Source: Paenibacillus jilunlii (GTDB lineage: Bacteria > Bacillota > Bacilli > Paenibacillales > Paenibacillaceae). From it: DNA of 64,000 nucleotides. Location of the stretch: positions 445,397 through 509,396 of the forward strand of contig NZ_FNGM01000003.1 of the NCBI RefSeq assembly GCF_900102965.1, read 5' to 3'. The notes beneath the pieces were generated by a model. It saw only the letters and a list, made by a program, of their open reading frames with translations, was not told the origin of the DNA and made no database searches. The number at the start of each line of letters is the position of its first letter. Within the stretch, counting starts at the first letter, position 1. Of this stretch, positions 8,784 to 18,320 are shown one piece after another. The position numbers were made by a program, and so were the translations under genes.

Positions 8784-9769
8784 TGTTTTCCTTTCGTTCT
8801 GGGATCAAGCCACCAGGAAATGATTTCAATCACTAGACTGATGATCACCACTGAAAGTGCACAGTACAGGGCTATGCCTTGAATAACCGGAAAATCCCGC
8901 TTAGAAATGGAGGTGAACAACAGGCTGCCAATGCCCTTGATGCCATACACCTGCTCAACAACCAGTGTACCGCCAATCAGATAAGATATATTGACTCCAA
9001 GCAGCATCAGGGTGGGAAGCGCCGAGTTGCGCAGCACATGCTTAAACAGAATAACCCTGTTCGGGATTCCGGCAGCCCTTAGGGTCACTACAAAATCGGA
9101 TTCCAGCACTTCAAGCATTTGCGCTCTTAACGACCGGACAAGGGTCGGGATTTGTGAAAAAGCGACGGTTACCGCCGGAAGCGCAAGACTGTGCAGGGTT
9201 CCGCTCCATCCTTCTCCTGCACCGCCAACCGGAAACCAGCCCAGCCGGACACTGAAGAGCAGAATCAAAAGAAGGCCAACCCAAAAGATTGGCATACCCA
9301 GAGTGATGGCAGGAATTATACGGATCAAATGATCGAGCAGCTTATCCTTATGCGTGGCTGCAAGCGTAGCAAGCAGAAGCGCTATGATGATTGCCAGCAC
9401 ACAAGCCAGCAGAATGAGCAGCAATGTAATGGGTGCTCGCTGTGCAATCAATTCTCTGGCCGAGGTCCCCGTAATGATGGAATTTCCAGTATCCCCTTGG
9501 GTAAAGAGTGTGTTCATAAAACGGAGGAATTGATCCCATAAAGGGAGGTCAAGCCCGAGAGCATGATGCATGCTCTCGAGCGCCTCAGGTGTGCTGTATT
9601 CTCCTAAAATCATTTTTGCGGGGTCTCCCGGCACAATGCGGATGATGAAAAAGACCGCTGTCATCACGCAAAGGATCACGGCCAATGCTCTCACAAGGGC
9701 TATGAGTAGCCACTTGTGAGAAGCATTGCCGTCCGTCCGCTCCGTTGGCGCCAGCTTGAATTTCATCAT
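8780..9769 (-). CDS. Peptide-type ABC transporter permease (DppB-like)
   Basis: 329 residues with about six membrane segments. Typical DppB landmarks are FFIIRIVPGDPAKMILGE near the N-terminus, the docking loop FVVTLRAAGIPNRVILFKHV and VVEQVYGIKGIGSLLF. A polar stretch of about 18 residues precedes the first membrane helix. The start overlaps the binding-protein stop as ATGA. It works with the DppC-like partner to pass the solute across the membrane. Confidence 0.91.
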   Translation of the reverse strand: MMKFKLAPTERTDGNASHKWLLIALVRALAVILCVMTAVFFIIRIVPGDPAKMILGEYSTPEALESMHHALGLDLPLWDQFLRFMNTLFTQGDTGNSIITGTSARELIAQRAPITLLLILLACVLAIIIALLLATLAATHKDKLLDHLIRIIPAITLGMPIFWVGLLLILLFSVRLGWFPVGGAGEGWSGTLHSLALPAVTVAFSQIPTLVRSLRAQMLEVLESDFVVTLRAAGIPNRVILFKHVLRNSALPTLMLLGVNISYLIGGTLVVEQVYGIKGIGSLLFTSISKRDFPVIQGIALYCALSVVIISLVIEIISWWLDPRTKGKQ

Positions 9770-11385
9770 TTGCTGATGCTAACCGCTTCTAGGCGCACGC
9801 TGCCGTTAGGCAGAACAACCAGGCCTTGAACGGACGAACGGGAACCGATCAAGATATCAGGATAGTACAGCGGAATGTACGGTACTTCATCGGCCAGGGT
9901 CTGCAGCAGCTTGGAGTAGATCTCTGCACGGCCATCACCATCCGCTGTTTTTTGTCCTTCATGAAGGAGCTTGGTTACTTCATCGTTAGTATAGTGGGTC
10001 CAGTACGATTTGCTGAAGCCTTCAGGGTCCGTCTGGAAAGCAAGGATCGAGTTCGCTTCCGGAGAGTCGGCTTGGCCGCTGTTCAGCATTGCTGCGAAAT
10101 CGTAAGCGAAGAATCGTTCACGGAAAGCGGCCAATTCAACCGATTCAATCTCAATCTTGATGCCAATATTCTGGCCCGCTGCCTGGATAATCTGCGCCTC
10201 TTGCGCTCTTGTGCTGTTGCCGGAAGCTACCAGCAATTTCGTGCTGAACCCGTCAGGGAAGGCAGATTTGGCAAGCTCTGCTTTGGCTTCATCCACATTG
10301 AAATTCAGTGACTTGATCGTGTCATTAGCATTATATGGAATCGTTACCGGCAGCAAGGAATTTGCCGTCTTCGCATAACCAAAGGTAAGCGCCTTGGTCA
10401 ACCCGTCACGATCCAGTGCCAGAGCCAGGGCACGGCGGACGTGGACATCCTTGAAATGCTCGTCCAGTGTATTGAAGAACAGCTGCTCCGTTACCCAGCT
10501 GCCATTCGTCAGTACGGCAGTGTCAGTACCATTTTTGATTTCATTGGCATTTTGCAGCGCCAGGGATTCAATCGCGTTTACTTCGCCCGCTTTTAACTGG
10601 TTGATGGCCTGGCTGTCGTCTTCGATCAGCTTGTACACAAGCTTGTCGATATACGGTTTGCCTTCCTGCCAATAGTTCGGATTCTTGGTAAACGTCAGAT
10701 CGCCTGCCGGGTCCCAAGACTCCACAACGAAGGGTCCGGTACCTACCGGTTTTTTGAAAAACTCTGCTTCGGCCACTCCGCCGAAATTGTTCGGAAGAAT
10801 GCCGTTGGAGAAGTTGGACAGCTCTGAGATAAACGGTGTGTATGGCTCTTTAAGCGTAATGACCAGCGTTTGCTTATCCTGCGCTTTGACGGTAGCAACC
10901 TTAGCTGATATCTCCAGCGGACCGCCCACCTTCAGATGACGATTCAGTGAAAATACTGCATCTTCAGCCGTTACATCTGTACCGTTCGAGAACTTCAACC
11001 CATCGCGGAGTACGAACGTGTACGTCAAGCCGTCTTCACTGATGCTGTGTGACTTGGCAAGCCAGTCCACAATTTCGCCTTTGCTGTCAAAAGCAACCAG
11101 AGACTCAAACACTTTATCAATCGCAAACGCGTTGTTCGACGTAATTTCATTATGCAGATCGAACGAGGTTACCGCCGCAGGCCGTCCATATACAAAAGTT
11201 CCTCCTGTTGCCGGTTCCGCCGCAGCGGCACTCTGAACCGGTGCCGGACTGGCACTTTCCTGGGCAGTATTCGCTGGATCAGCTTTGTTGCCCGACCCGG
11301 AGCATCCTGCAAGCAATACTAAAAACAGGATTGCCAATGTCCCTAACCCCATCGGTTTTCTAAATACTTTTTTTGAATTTGACAC
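9766..11385 (-). CDS. Peptide-type ABC transporter substrate-binding lipoprotein (SBP family 5)
   Basis: 539 residues. A basic, hydrophobic leader ends in the lipobox LLAGC, so the mature protein is lipid-anchored outside the membrane. A short Ser/Ala/Pro-rich linker follows, then the family 5 fold, with motifs such as FSNGTDVTAEDAVFSLNRHL. It captures the solute for the two permeases. The start is GTG at 11385 behind AAGGAG. A clear promoter lies 50-80 nt upstream. First gene of a seven-gene operon. Family 5 proteins bind di- or oligopeptides, nickel, opines or sugars; I cannot choose from sequence. Confidence 0.92.
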   Translation of the reverse strand: MSNSKKVFRKPMGLGTLAILFLVLLAGCSGSGNKADPANTAQESASPAPVQSAAAAEPATGGTFVYGRPAAVTSFDLHNEITSNNAFAIDKVFESLVAFDSKGEIVDWLAKSHSISEDGLTYTFVLRDGLKFSNGTDVTAEDAVFSLNRHLKVGGPLEISAKVATVKAQDKQTLVITLKEPYTPFISELSNFSNGILPNNFGGVAEAEFFKKPVGTGPFVVESWDPAGDLTFTKNPNYWQEGKPYIDKLVYKLIEDDSQAINQLKAGEVNAIESLALQNANEIKNGTDTAVLTNGSWVTEQLFFNTLDEHFKDVHVRRALALALDRDGLTKALTFGYAKTANSLLPVTIPYNANDTIKSLNFNVDEAKAELAKSAFPDGFSTKLLVASGNSTRAQEAQIIQAAGQNIGIKIEIESVELAAFRERFFAYDFAAMLNSGQADSPEANSILAFQTDPEGFSKSYWTHYTNDEVTKLLHEGQKTADGDGRAEIYSKLLQTLADEVPYIPLYYPDILIGSRSSVQGLVVLPNGSVRLEAVSISK

Positions 11386-11433
11386 GTAGGACCCACTCCT
11401 TCATATAAATCATATGTGTTTAGTATGGATTGA

Positions 11434-11462
11434 ATTATGGATTACTCGACCTTATCTGTCAA
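11434..11462 (-). promoter_or_regulatory. SigA-type promoter of the ABC operon
   Basis: On the minus strand TTGACA (11457-11462), a 17-nt spacer and CATAAT (11434-11439). It lies about 50 nt upstream of the GTG start of the binding protein. Confidence 0.8.
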
Positions 11463-11525
11463 ACAAAAAATCATATCCAGACTCATTGTTGTTCTAATTT
11501 ATCCAGTACAGGAAATGAATTCGCT

Positions 11526-12386
11526 TCAATTCTGTTTTTCCGCAGTCAGCTTCCCTTCTTCTATATTTTCCAGCAAGGAAGGTTCTCCCAAAAGCAGGGA
11601 AATTTCATGCAGCACACCATGCTGATTATTGCTCACCGTATGATAATTGACTATAGCCTTGACTTCGGGCGAAGCGTTCTCCATCGCGTAACTGTATTTG
11701 CACAGCTTCAGCATCTCAATATCATTGCTGCTGTCTCCAAACGCTGCACATTCATCCGGCCGGACACCATAGCGCTTCAGCAGGCGTTCAAGCCCCGAGG
11801 CCTTATGGCAGCCAGGGATGATCAGATCAATACACTGGTGTCCACTGGTCACCGGGTCTACGACTCCCTTCAATTCTTCCATCAACAGGGGCAGATATTT
11901 ATCAACCCCGCCAGCAGCCAAGTCAGGAGTAATTAAGGAAAATTTGAAAATCTGGTCTTTGACCTGCCCAAATGTGCTTACCTTCTCCAGCCTCGGATAA
12001 TAACGGCACATGAGCTCATAGAATTCATTGCTGGCGCTCTCGAGAACATACGCTCCATTCACTCCGCACATGACGGCAGAAATCTCCTCATATTGACCCA
12101 GCTTCTCCACGATTAGCTTCACCTGATCCGGTGCAATCTCACCGGTAAACAATACTTCGGTCCCATCGATGACATAGGCGCCGTTCTCCGCAACATATGC
12201 GAGCTCATCCTGGATATCTTCAAAAATCGTTTTCAGCTTATAGTACTGGTTCCCGCTCGCCACCACAAAATGGACACCTTTAGCCTTCATTACTGCATAT
12301 AGCTGTTTGAACCATTTCTGATGGTAGTTCTTTTTATCGTCTAAAAATGTACCGTCCATATCGACTGCAATTAACTTGATGTTCAT
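11526..12386 (-). CDS. Cof-type HAD hydrolase
   Basis: 286 residues. Motif I DMDGTFLDD holds the nucleophile aspartate, and GDSSNDIEMLKL near residue 215 is motif IV; the lysine motif lies in CHKASGLERLL. This is the Cof/YidA subfamily with a C2 cap, which dephosphorylates sugar phosphates or cofactor phosphates in the cytoplasm. ATG 12386 follows GGGGAG. Its end lies just upstream of the ABC operon promoter. The substrate is unknown. Confidence 0.9.
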   Translation of the reverse strand: MNIKLIAVDMDGTFLDDKKNYHQKWFKQLYAVMKAKGVHFVVASGNQYYKLKTIFEDIQDELAYVAENGAYVIDGTEVLFTGEIAPDQVKLIVEKLGQYEEISAVMCGVNGAYVLESASNEFYELMCRYYPRLEKVSTFGQVKDQIFKFSLITPDLAAGGVDKYLPLLMEELKGVVDPVTSGHQCIDLIIPGCHKASGLERLLKRYGVRPDECAAFGDSSNDIEMLKLCKYSYAMENASPEVKAIVNYHTVSNNQHGVLHEISLLLGEPSLLENIEEGKLTAEKQN

Positions 12387-12530
12387 CGTAAGTTCTCCCC
12401 ATATCTATTTATATTGTCTCCCCTTTACTGTAAATTGTGAAATGCATTTCATGTCAAGCGGGGGCCAGTTACCATCACAAAAAAGCGAGCCGCCCAAATT
12501 CAGTGAGCCTCCCGCGTATTATCATTTATC

Positions 12531-12962
12531 CTATAGATTCGCATTTACCTTGAGCAGCAATTTCATTAGCGTCTCCGCTTCCTCAGCCGTAAGGCCATCG
12601 GTGATGCTTTTTTCCACTTCTGCAAAAATCTCATTGAACTCTTCCACCAGAACCGCTGCTTTGTCCAACAGGTATATTTTTTTCTGCCGTTCGTTTTCTT
12701 TCGGGATCACGCGTTTGATATACCCTTTTTTCTCCAGGCCTTGAAGCATGCTGGTGATGCTGGCTTCCTTGCGGTTGAAATGCTCCGCCAGATCTTTTTG
12801 AATCAGGCCCTTGTCCTCATGCTCTGCAATGTAGCCGATCATTTGTCCCTGCTGTGCATTAAGACCCAGTTCAGCTAATCTGTCATCAGCGTCTTTTTTC
12901 TTTTTCAGCCCGATTTCCCGGATCAGATCTGAAAATGGCGTGTTCGACATTCGTTTAGTCAT
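12531..12962 (-). CDS. MarR-family transcriptional regulator
   Basis: 143 residues with a winged helix: KDLAEHFNRKEASITSMLQG is the recognition region, followed by the wing GYIKRVIPKENERQKKIYLL. N- and C-terminal helices form the dimer part. The start ATG 12962 follows AAAGGAG. It is divergent from the M4 protease. A palindrome sits just after its own predicted transcription start, which suggests autorepression. Ligand and other targets are unknown. Confidence 0.9.
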   Translation of the reverse strand: MTKRMSNTPFSDLIREIGLKKKKDADDRLAELGLNAQQGQMIGYIAEHEDKGLIQKDLAEHFNRKEASITSMLQGLEKKGYIKRVIPKENERQKKIYLLDKAAVLVEEFNEIFAEVEKSITDGLTAEEAETLMKLLLKVNANL

Positions 12963-12989
12963 ACAGCTGCTCCTTTACTAAAAATAAAG

Positions 12990-13001
12990 TTAGATATCTA
13001 A
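12990..13001. promoter_or_regulatory. Candidate MarR operator
   Basis: Perfect 12-nt palindrome TTAGATATCTAA placed at about +4 to +15 relative to the predicted start of the MarR transcript. Position and symmetry fit a MarR-family operator. Confidence 0.55.
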
Positions 13002-13011
13002 TTATATGAGA

Positions 13012-13040
13012 ATCATACACTTCATCAATCTAACAGTCAA
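13012..13040 (-). promoter_or_regulatory. Promoter of the MarR gene
   Basis: TTGACT (13035-13040), 17-nt spacer, TATGAT (13012-13017) on the minus strand, about 50 nt upstream of the MarR start codon. Confidence 0.7.
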
Positions 13041-13095
13041 CTTCGTATTTACTAATGATTCCATAAATATTATTTTTTGAATTTATTTTATTAAT

Positions 13096-13138
13096 TGTGA
13101 TTTTAATCACAGTTGATGAGAAACTCTGTAAATATAAT
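13096..13138 (+). promoter_or_regulatory. CRP/FNR-type box and -10 element upstream of M4 protease
   Basis: TGTGA-N6-TCACA at 13096-13111, a fully symmetric CRP/FNR-family site. TATAAT at 13133-13138 would place the transcription start near 13145, so the box is centred at -41.5. No good -35 element is present, as expected of an activator-dependent class II promoter. The leader to the start codon would be about 200 nt. Confidence 0.55.
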
Positions 13139-13328
13139 GTAAATACTATAATTACATTTTTTGCTATATCTACAAAATTTTTTGGTAGATTAAGAATGTA
13201 GCTATAAGTCTCACGAAAAACGAAAGGGGTTGTGTCCGCTCTTCTACTTTACATCACAGATCGCAGCTTGAGTAGGCCAGATAAAAAATGTCTGCAGGAA
13301 CTCGGCAAGGTTAAAACCAACTTTTTAG

Positions 13329-14951
<1,623 letters not shown>

Positions 14952-14961
14952 ACGCTAAAAG

Positions 14962-15006
14962 AACAGGCCAAATGATCAGAAATGATCACTGGCCTGTTTT
15001 ATTTTT
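14962..15006. terminator. Bidirectional terminator between M4 protease and TetR gene
   Basis: AACAGGCCA ... TGGCCTGTT stem with an inner TGATC hairpin, then TTTTATTTTTTT on the plus strand. It serves both converging genes. Confidence 0.85.
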
Positions 15007-15585
15007 TTAAATACTGAAGCTTTTCCAGCAGGAATCCAGCAGCCCCCGGATGGCTGCTTCGTCCATCGTCAGATCATGGTTCAGCGAGGCTTTGACGGTA
15101 TATACGATAGATCCGTAATGCATTTGTACCATGAATTTAGGCTCCATAGCCCGGAACAGCTTCGCTTCGATGGCTTCCTGGTATACTTTTTCCAGCGAAA
15201 GACACCAGCCTTCCTTATACGCCGTTTTTTTCACTTCATCATAGATATAAGGTGAAAAGGAATATTGCTCAATGAACTGAAAGCCGTGCGGGTACTTCAG
15301 AGATACCCGGATCAGATTCTCCCAGGCCCGCTCCAGCCGCGTACGAATCGGCTCATCTGTGAAAAAACCCTCCAGCACCACCTGGCCGTTGAAGCTGACG
15401 ATGCCTTTGTACAGCTCATTGATAATGGCTTCCTTGCTCTCAAAGTAATGATAAATGCTACCCGTTGAGATCCCGGATTTCTTGGCAATCAAAGACATGG
15501 ATGTAGCCTGGAGCTCCTTCTCGATAATCAGCGCCAGCGTAGTTTCAAGTACCGCTTTCTGTACCTTGTTGTACTTATCGAACAA
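15007..15585 (-). CDS. TetR-family transcriptional regulator
   Basis: 192 residues. The N-terminal helix-turn-helix reads MSLIAKKSGISTGSIYHYFE near residues 29-48, the classic TetR signature; the remainder is a helical ligand-binding dimer domain. It precedes, on the same strand, nothing else but is followed upstream by an SDR gene whose promoter carries two TAGAAYGATCATTCTA-like sites, while its own upstream region has a related site. The natural reading is that it represses the SDR gene and itself. Confidence 0.9.
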   Translation of the reverse strand: MFDKYNKVQKAVLETTLALIIEKELQATSMSLIAKKSGISTGSIYHYFESKEAIINELYKGIVSFNGQVVLEGFFTDEPIRTRLERAWENLIRVSLKYPHGFQFIEQYSFSPYIYDEVKKTAYKEGWCLSLEKVYQEAIEAKLFRAMEPKFMVQMHYGSIVYTVKASLNHDLTMDEAAIRGLLDSCWKSFSI

Positions 15586-15626
15586 AAGGCTTACCTCCTA
15601 ATTATAAGATGAACGTCTCGTTAGAC

Positions 15627-15640
15627 AGAACATTCATTCT
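15627..15640. promoter_or_regulatory. TetR-operator-like site upstream of tetR
   Basis: AGAACATTCATTCT differs from the SDR promoter site AGAACGATCATTCT at two central bases. It sits 42-55 nt upstream of the TetR start codon. Confidence 0.5.
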
Positions 15641-15674
15641 AATTTAAGGCATGACCTTCCCCTTGTCAAGCAGT

Positions 15675-16496
15675 TTACTTGTAACCCTGCGCGATAGCCT
15701 CCAGATATTGCTCGATGGGTACCGAATTCCGCATTGCGAGCAGACGATTTCCGTCTTCCCCAATGACAGTACGGAACCTGCTGCTCTCTCCTGTCGCCAG
15801 CGCTGCTATCGCATCAACAATGGTCTGCGGATCATCGAGACGGCTGCTGTCTGCATGCTGCATCATTCCTGAAACTTTGCCGATCATTTCATCGTAGACG
15901 TCCACATTTGGGTCCCTGTTCCATACCATATTATTCTGGAAGTTGTTGCCGGTCGACCCGCCCTGTTCAATCAGCCGGAGTTCAATATTCTGGGGCTTCA
16001 GCTCATAATACAGCCCTTCAATCAAACCTTCCAGCGCAAATTTGGACATGTTATATAATGACCCCAGCGGTACTGCTGTAGTCACACCCATGAACGAGCT
16101 GATATTAATGAACATCCCTCCGCCGTTTGCTCTGAAATGGGGAACAAACTTGCGGATGATGTTAATCGGACCCCGCGTATTTACAGCAAACTGCCAGTCG
16201 ATATCCTTTTCTTCAGCAAGCTCCAGCGGCCCGTAGGTACCCATTCCCGCATTGTTGACCACCACATCAATCCGGCCGAAAGCGGCGATCGCCTGATCTG
16301 CAGCCGATTGAACCTGATCCACCTTCGTTACATCCAGCTTGAACAGCTTCACATTCTCATACTGCTGAAGCTCCTTTTTCTGTTCCGGTGTACGCATTGT
16401 CGCAGCTACATTCCAACCCAGCCTGGCAAAATGTATTGCAGTCAGCCGTCCCAATCCGGTGCTTGTTCCAGTAATAAAAATTGTCTTATTAGCCAT
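15675..16496 (-). CDS. Short-chain dehydrogenase/reductase
   Basis: 273 residues. TGTSTGLGR near residue 10 is the Rossmann NAD(P) motif, NNAG follows near residue 85, and YNMSK near 155 is the catalytic Tyr-x-x-x-Lys pair. A classical SDR oxidoreductase of the cytoplasm; substrate unknown. I start at ATG 16496 (GAGGAGG just upstream) and not at the upstream ATG 16517, which lacks a ribosome binding site. The promoter region carries two palindromes matching the neighbouring TetR gene's upstream site. Confidence 0.9.
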   Translation of the reverse strand: MANKTIFITGTSTGLGRLTAIHFARLGWNVAATMRTPEQKKELQQYENVKLFKLDVTKVDQVQSAADQAIAAFGRIDVVVNNAGMGTYGPLELAEEKDIDWQFAVNTRGPINIIRKFVPHFRANGGGMFINISSFMGVTTAVPLGSLYNMSKFALEGLIEGLYYELKPQNIELRLIEQGGSTGNNFQNNMVWNRDPNVDVYDEMIGKVSGMMQHADSSRLDDPQTIVDAIAALATGESSRFRTVIGEDGNRLLAMRNSVPIEQYLEAIAQGYK

Positions 16497-16523
16497 TATA
16501 ACATCCTCCTCAATCATTAGATC

Positions 16524-16535
16524 GAATGATCATTC
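16524..16535. promoter_or_regulatory. TetR operator candidate, SDR promoter site 1
   Basis: Perfect 12-nt palindrome GAATGATCATTC, within 30 nt of the SDR start codon. Confidence 0.6.
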
Positions 16536-16564
16536 TAAATTAGTGCAAAAAAAATATCGCTCAC

Positions 16565-16580
16565 TAGAACGATCATTCTA
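16565..16580. promoter_or_regulatory. TetR operator candidate, SDR promoter site 2
   Basis: TAGAACGATCATTCTA, symmetric except for one base pair, 43 bp centre-to-centre from site 1. Confidence 0.6.
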
Positions 16581-16653
16581 TCCCATTATGCCCATTCCGG
16601 GGATTTCTGTCAAGCAGTCTTCGGCAGCCAGACTAAAAGCAGCCTCTTTATGA

Positions 16654-16998
16654 TCAAAATGCCATCTGCACCGATCCATCCGCATAGATATCAACCCGCT
16701 GGGTGCAGAGCAGCATGCCAAGCCCGTTGGCTGTGCCTTTTTCTCTCAAATCTTTTTGCCGGCGCTCCCAGAACTCCCTGTCATGAATAATATCATAGAG
16801 ATAGTATTTCTCAGAATTGGCTGCATCCATTTCTTCAACGAAGATAAAATTGTCTCCAAACAGACTTCGGAACCAGGAAGCAGCCTCTTCCCGGGAGGTA
16901 AACGCAGGCAGGTCTTCCGCAAAACGCTCCTGTAAATATCTCTGTTTCAGTCTGCCAATCCTAACGTAATATTCTTCAAGCGTTTCCGGAGTAATCAT
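16654..16998 (-). CDS. Uncharacterised small acidic protein
   Basis: 114 residues. No family recognised. The sequence is soluble, with helices (TLEEYYVRIGRLKQRYLQER) then a mixed part ending in RVDIYADGSVQMAF, which reads like a beta-hairpin tail. ATG 16998 lies seven bases from GAGGGGG; a TTG at 17004 is too close to that site. It stands alone between the SDR and a divergent membrane protein. Coding quality is good, with codon use like its neighbours. Confidence 0.7.
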   Translation of the reverse strand: MITPETLEEYYVRIGRLKQRYLQERFAEDLPAFTSREEAASWFRSLFGDNFIFVEEMDAANSEKYYLYDIIHDREFWERRQKDLREKGTANGLGMLLCTQRVDIYADGSVQMAF

Positions 16999-17136
16999 AT
17001 CCAAGCCCCCTCTGGTTCATCCAAAACTTTTGAACAAAATATCACGTTTGCAACCGGAGGGATATGACATTCTTCATTAAAGAGAGTATTGATAAGCTAT
17101 ACAGGATCGGGTATGTTAATAGAAAAGAGGGAGGGT

Positions 17137-17484
17137 ATGTCCTTGGAAAACACAGATTGGATCTCCATCACCGCACTGGTTCTTGCTATGCTGTTATTGC
17201 TCAGGGTATTTAGCCTCAATAGACGCATCAAAGATTTGGAGTCACAGCTTGAGCGGATCGACAGCCGTTCAGTAATGGGCGGAGGGATAATAACACCGGG
17301 GATAGATGCTCCGACACCCCAGTATATACAGAACATGGAGGTTGCACCCGATCTGGAGCGCAGGCTGCACCTGCTGCTGGCCGAAGGCAAGAAAATTCAG
17401 GCCATTAAGGTACTGCGTGAAGCACGGGATTTATCCCTGAAGGATGCCAAGAATTATGTGGATCGTATGGAACAAGGCAGATGA
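17137..17484 (+). CDS. Membrane-anchored protein with ribosomal L7/L12 C-terminal-like domain
   Basis: 115 residues. One N-terminal membrane helix (SITALVLAMLLLLRVFSL) is followed by a short coiled region and a linker. The C-terminal 35 residues, EGKKIQAIKVLREARDLSLK followed by DAKNYVD, match the L7/L12 C-terminal helix pattern that binds translation GTPases in the true ribosomal protein. The role of such anchored versions is not known. ATG 17137 follows GAGGGAGGG; earlier in-frame starts at 17089 and 17113 lack good sites. Confidence 0.75.
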   Translation: MSLENTDWISITALVLAMLLLLRVFSLNRRIKDLESQLERIDSRSVMGGGIITPGIDAPTPQYIQNMEVAPDLERRLHLLLAEGKKIQAIKVLREARDLSLKDAKNYVDRMEQGR

Positions 17485-17574
17485 ACCTTTTTATGATTCC
17501 AGGTAGTTTTTACGTCTGCTTACTGCAGAATTCAACTCTACTATAAATAAGCTTAAGACCCTTTCCTTGGGTAC

Positions 17575-17607
17575 AAAAAAAACCACACCCTATGCTGAGT
17601 ATGGTTT
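17575..17607 (-). terminator. Terminator of the YtrA-like ABC operon
   Basis: On the minus strand AAACCATAC and GTGTGGTTT pair (one wobble) around a 10-nt loop, followed by a run of eight T. Confidence 0.65.
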
Positions 17608-17681
17608 GTACTAAAATATGCTTCTGGATAAATACTACTTCATTCGTGATCAGGATTCAGTTTGGATACTATTAATCCAAG

Positions 17682-18320
17682 TTAAATATCTTTCTTAACA
17701 AAAACCCGTAGCGAGATTAGATAAGAGCAGTAAATAAAGAATAGATAGGCCATACCGCCGATAGCCCACAATAGGATATTGTCTGTGGTTGCCGAGTTTA
17801 TCCAGTCAAACAGTCCGGGAAATTTTTTGTTTACACTGGGAATTGCTGGGTAGCCTATCATGACCAGCATCATGAAGATCATATTTACAATTTGCATCCC
17901 TTTTTGTCCCAGCCAGTAATATAGCGGAAAATAAAACGAAGCAAGAAGCGGGAAGCACGCGATGACGAGCAATAATTCTCTCCAGGCAATCGGTTCAATG
18001 GTTCGCCCTGTTGCAACCCCGGCCAGATAAATAAGCAGCGTACAGGTCAGACTGATAGCAGCATACGGCAGCAGACTCAAATATTTGGCCAGCACGAGTT
18101 GATGACGCGGTAGCGGAAGACTGACAAGGAAGCGCTGGTTATTATGCTGCACATCCAGGGAGCAGGCGTTCATCAGCATCAGCATGGATGGGAACAGTGC
18201 AGACACTATGTAAGATTCCAGATTAGAATAACCTATGACCATGTAAAAGAGAAGAAGAAGCAAAAGATATTTGCGTGTCAGGATAAAGTCCTTGCGGATC
18301 AGGTAGAACGAGCTATACAT
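17682..18320 (-). CDS. ABC-2 type membrane permease
   Basis: 212 residues with about six membrane segments and little else. It overlaps the end of the ATPase gene by 8 nt (ATG 18320 behind AAAGGAAG), so the two are coupled. The pair forms an ABC-2-type exporter. The first gene of the operon is a YtrA-like GntR repressor, and in Bacillota such operons answer to cell-envelope-active peptides; transfer of that role here is inference. Confidence 0.85.
   Translation of the reverse strand: MYSSFYLIRKDFILTRKYLLLLLLFYMVIGYSNLESYIVSALFPSMLMLMNACSLDVQHNNQRFLVSLPLPRHQLVLAKYLSLLPYAAISLTCTLLIYLAGVATGRTIEPIAWRELLLVIACFPLLASFYFPLYYWLGQKGMQIVNMIFMMLVMIGYPAIPSVNKKFPGLFDWINSATTDNILLWAIGGMAYLFFIYCSYLISLRVFVKKDI

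Noticed and set aside
12484..12520. Terminator after the MarR gene
   Set aside because: Only a five-bp stem with mismatches could be drawn; the T-run alone is not enough.
13091..13138. Standard -35/-10 promoter for the M4 protease
   Set aside because: TTGATG at 13113 is only 14 nt from TATAAT, too close; the activator-type reading fits better.
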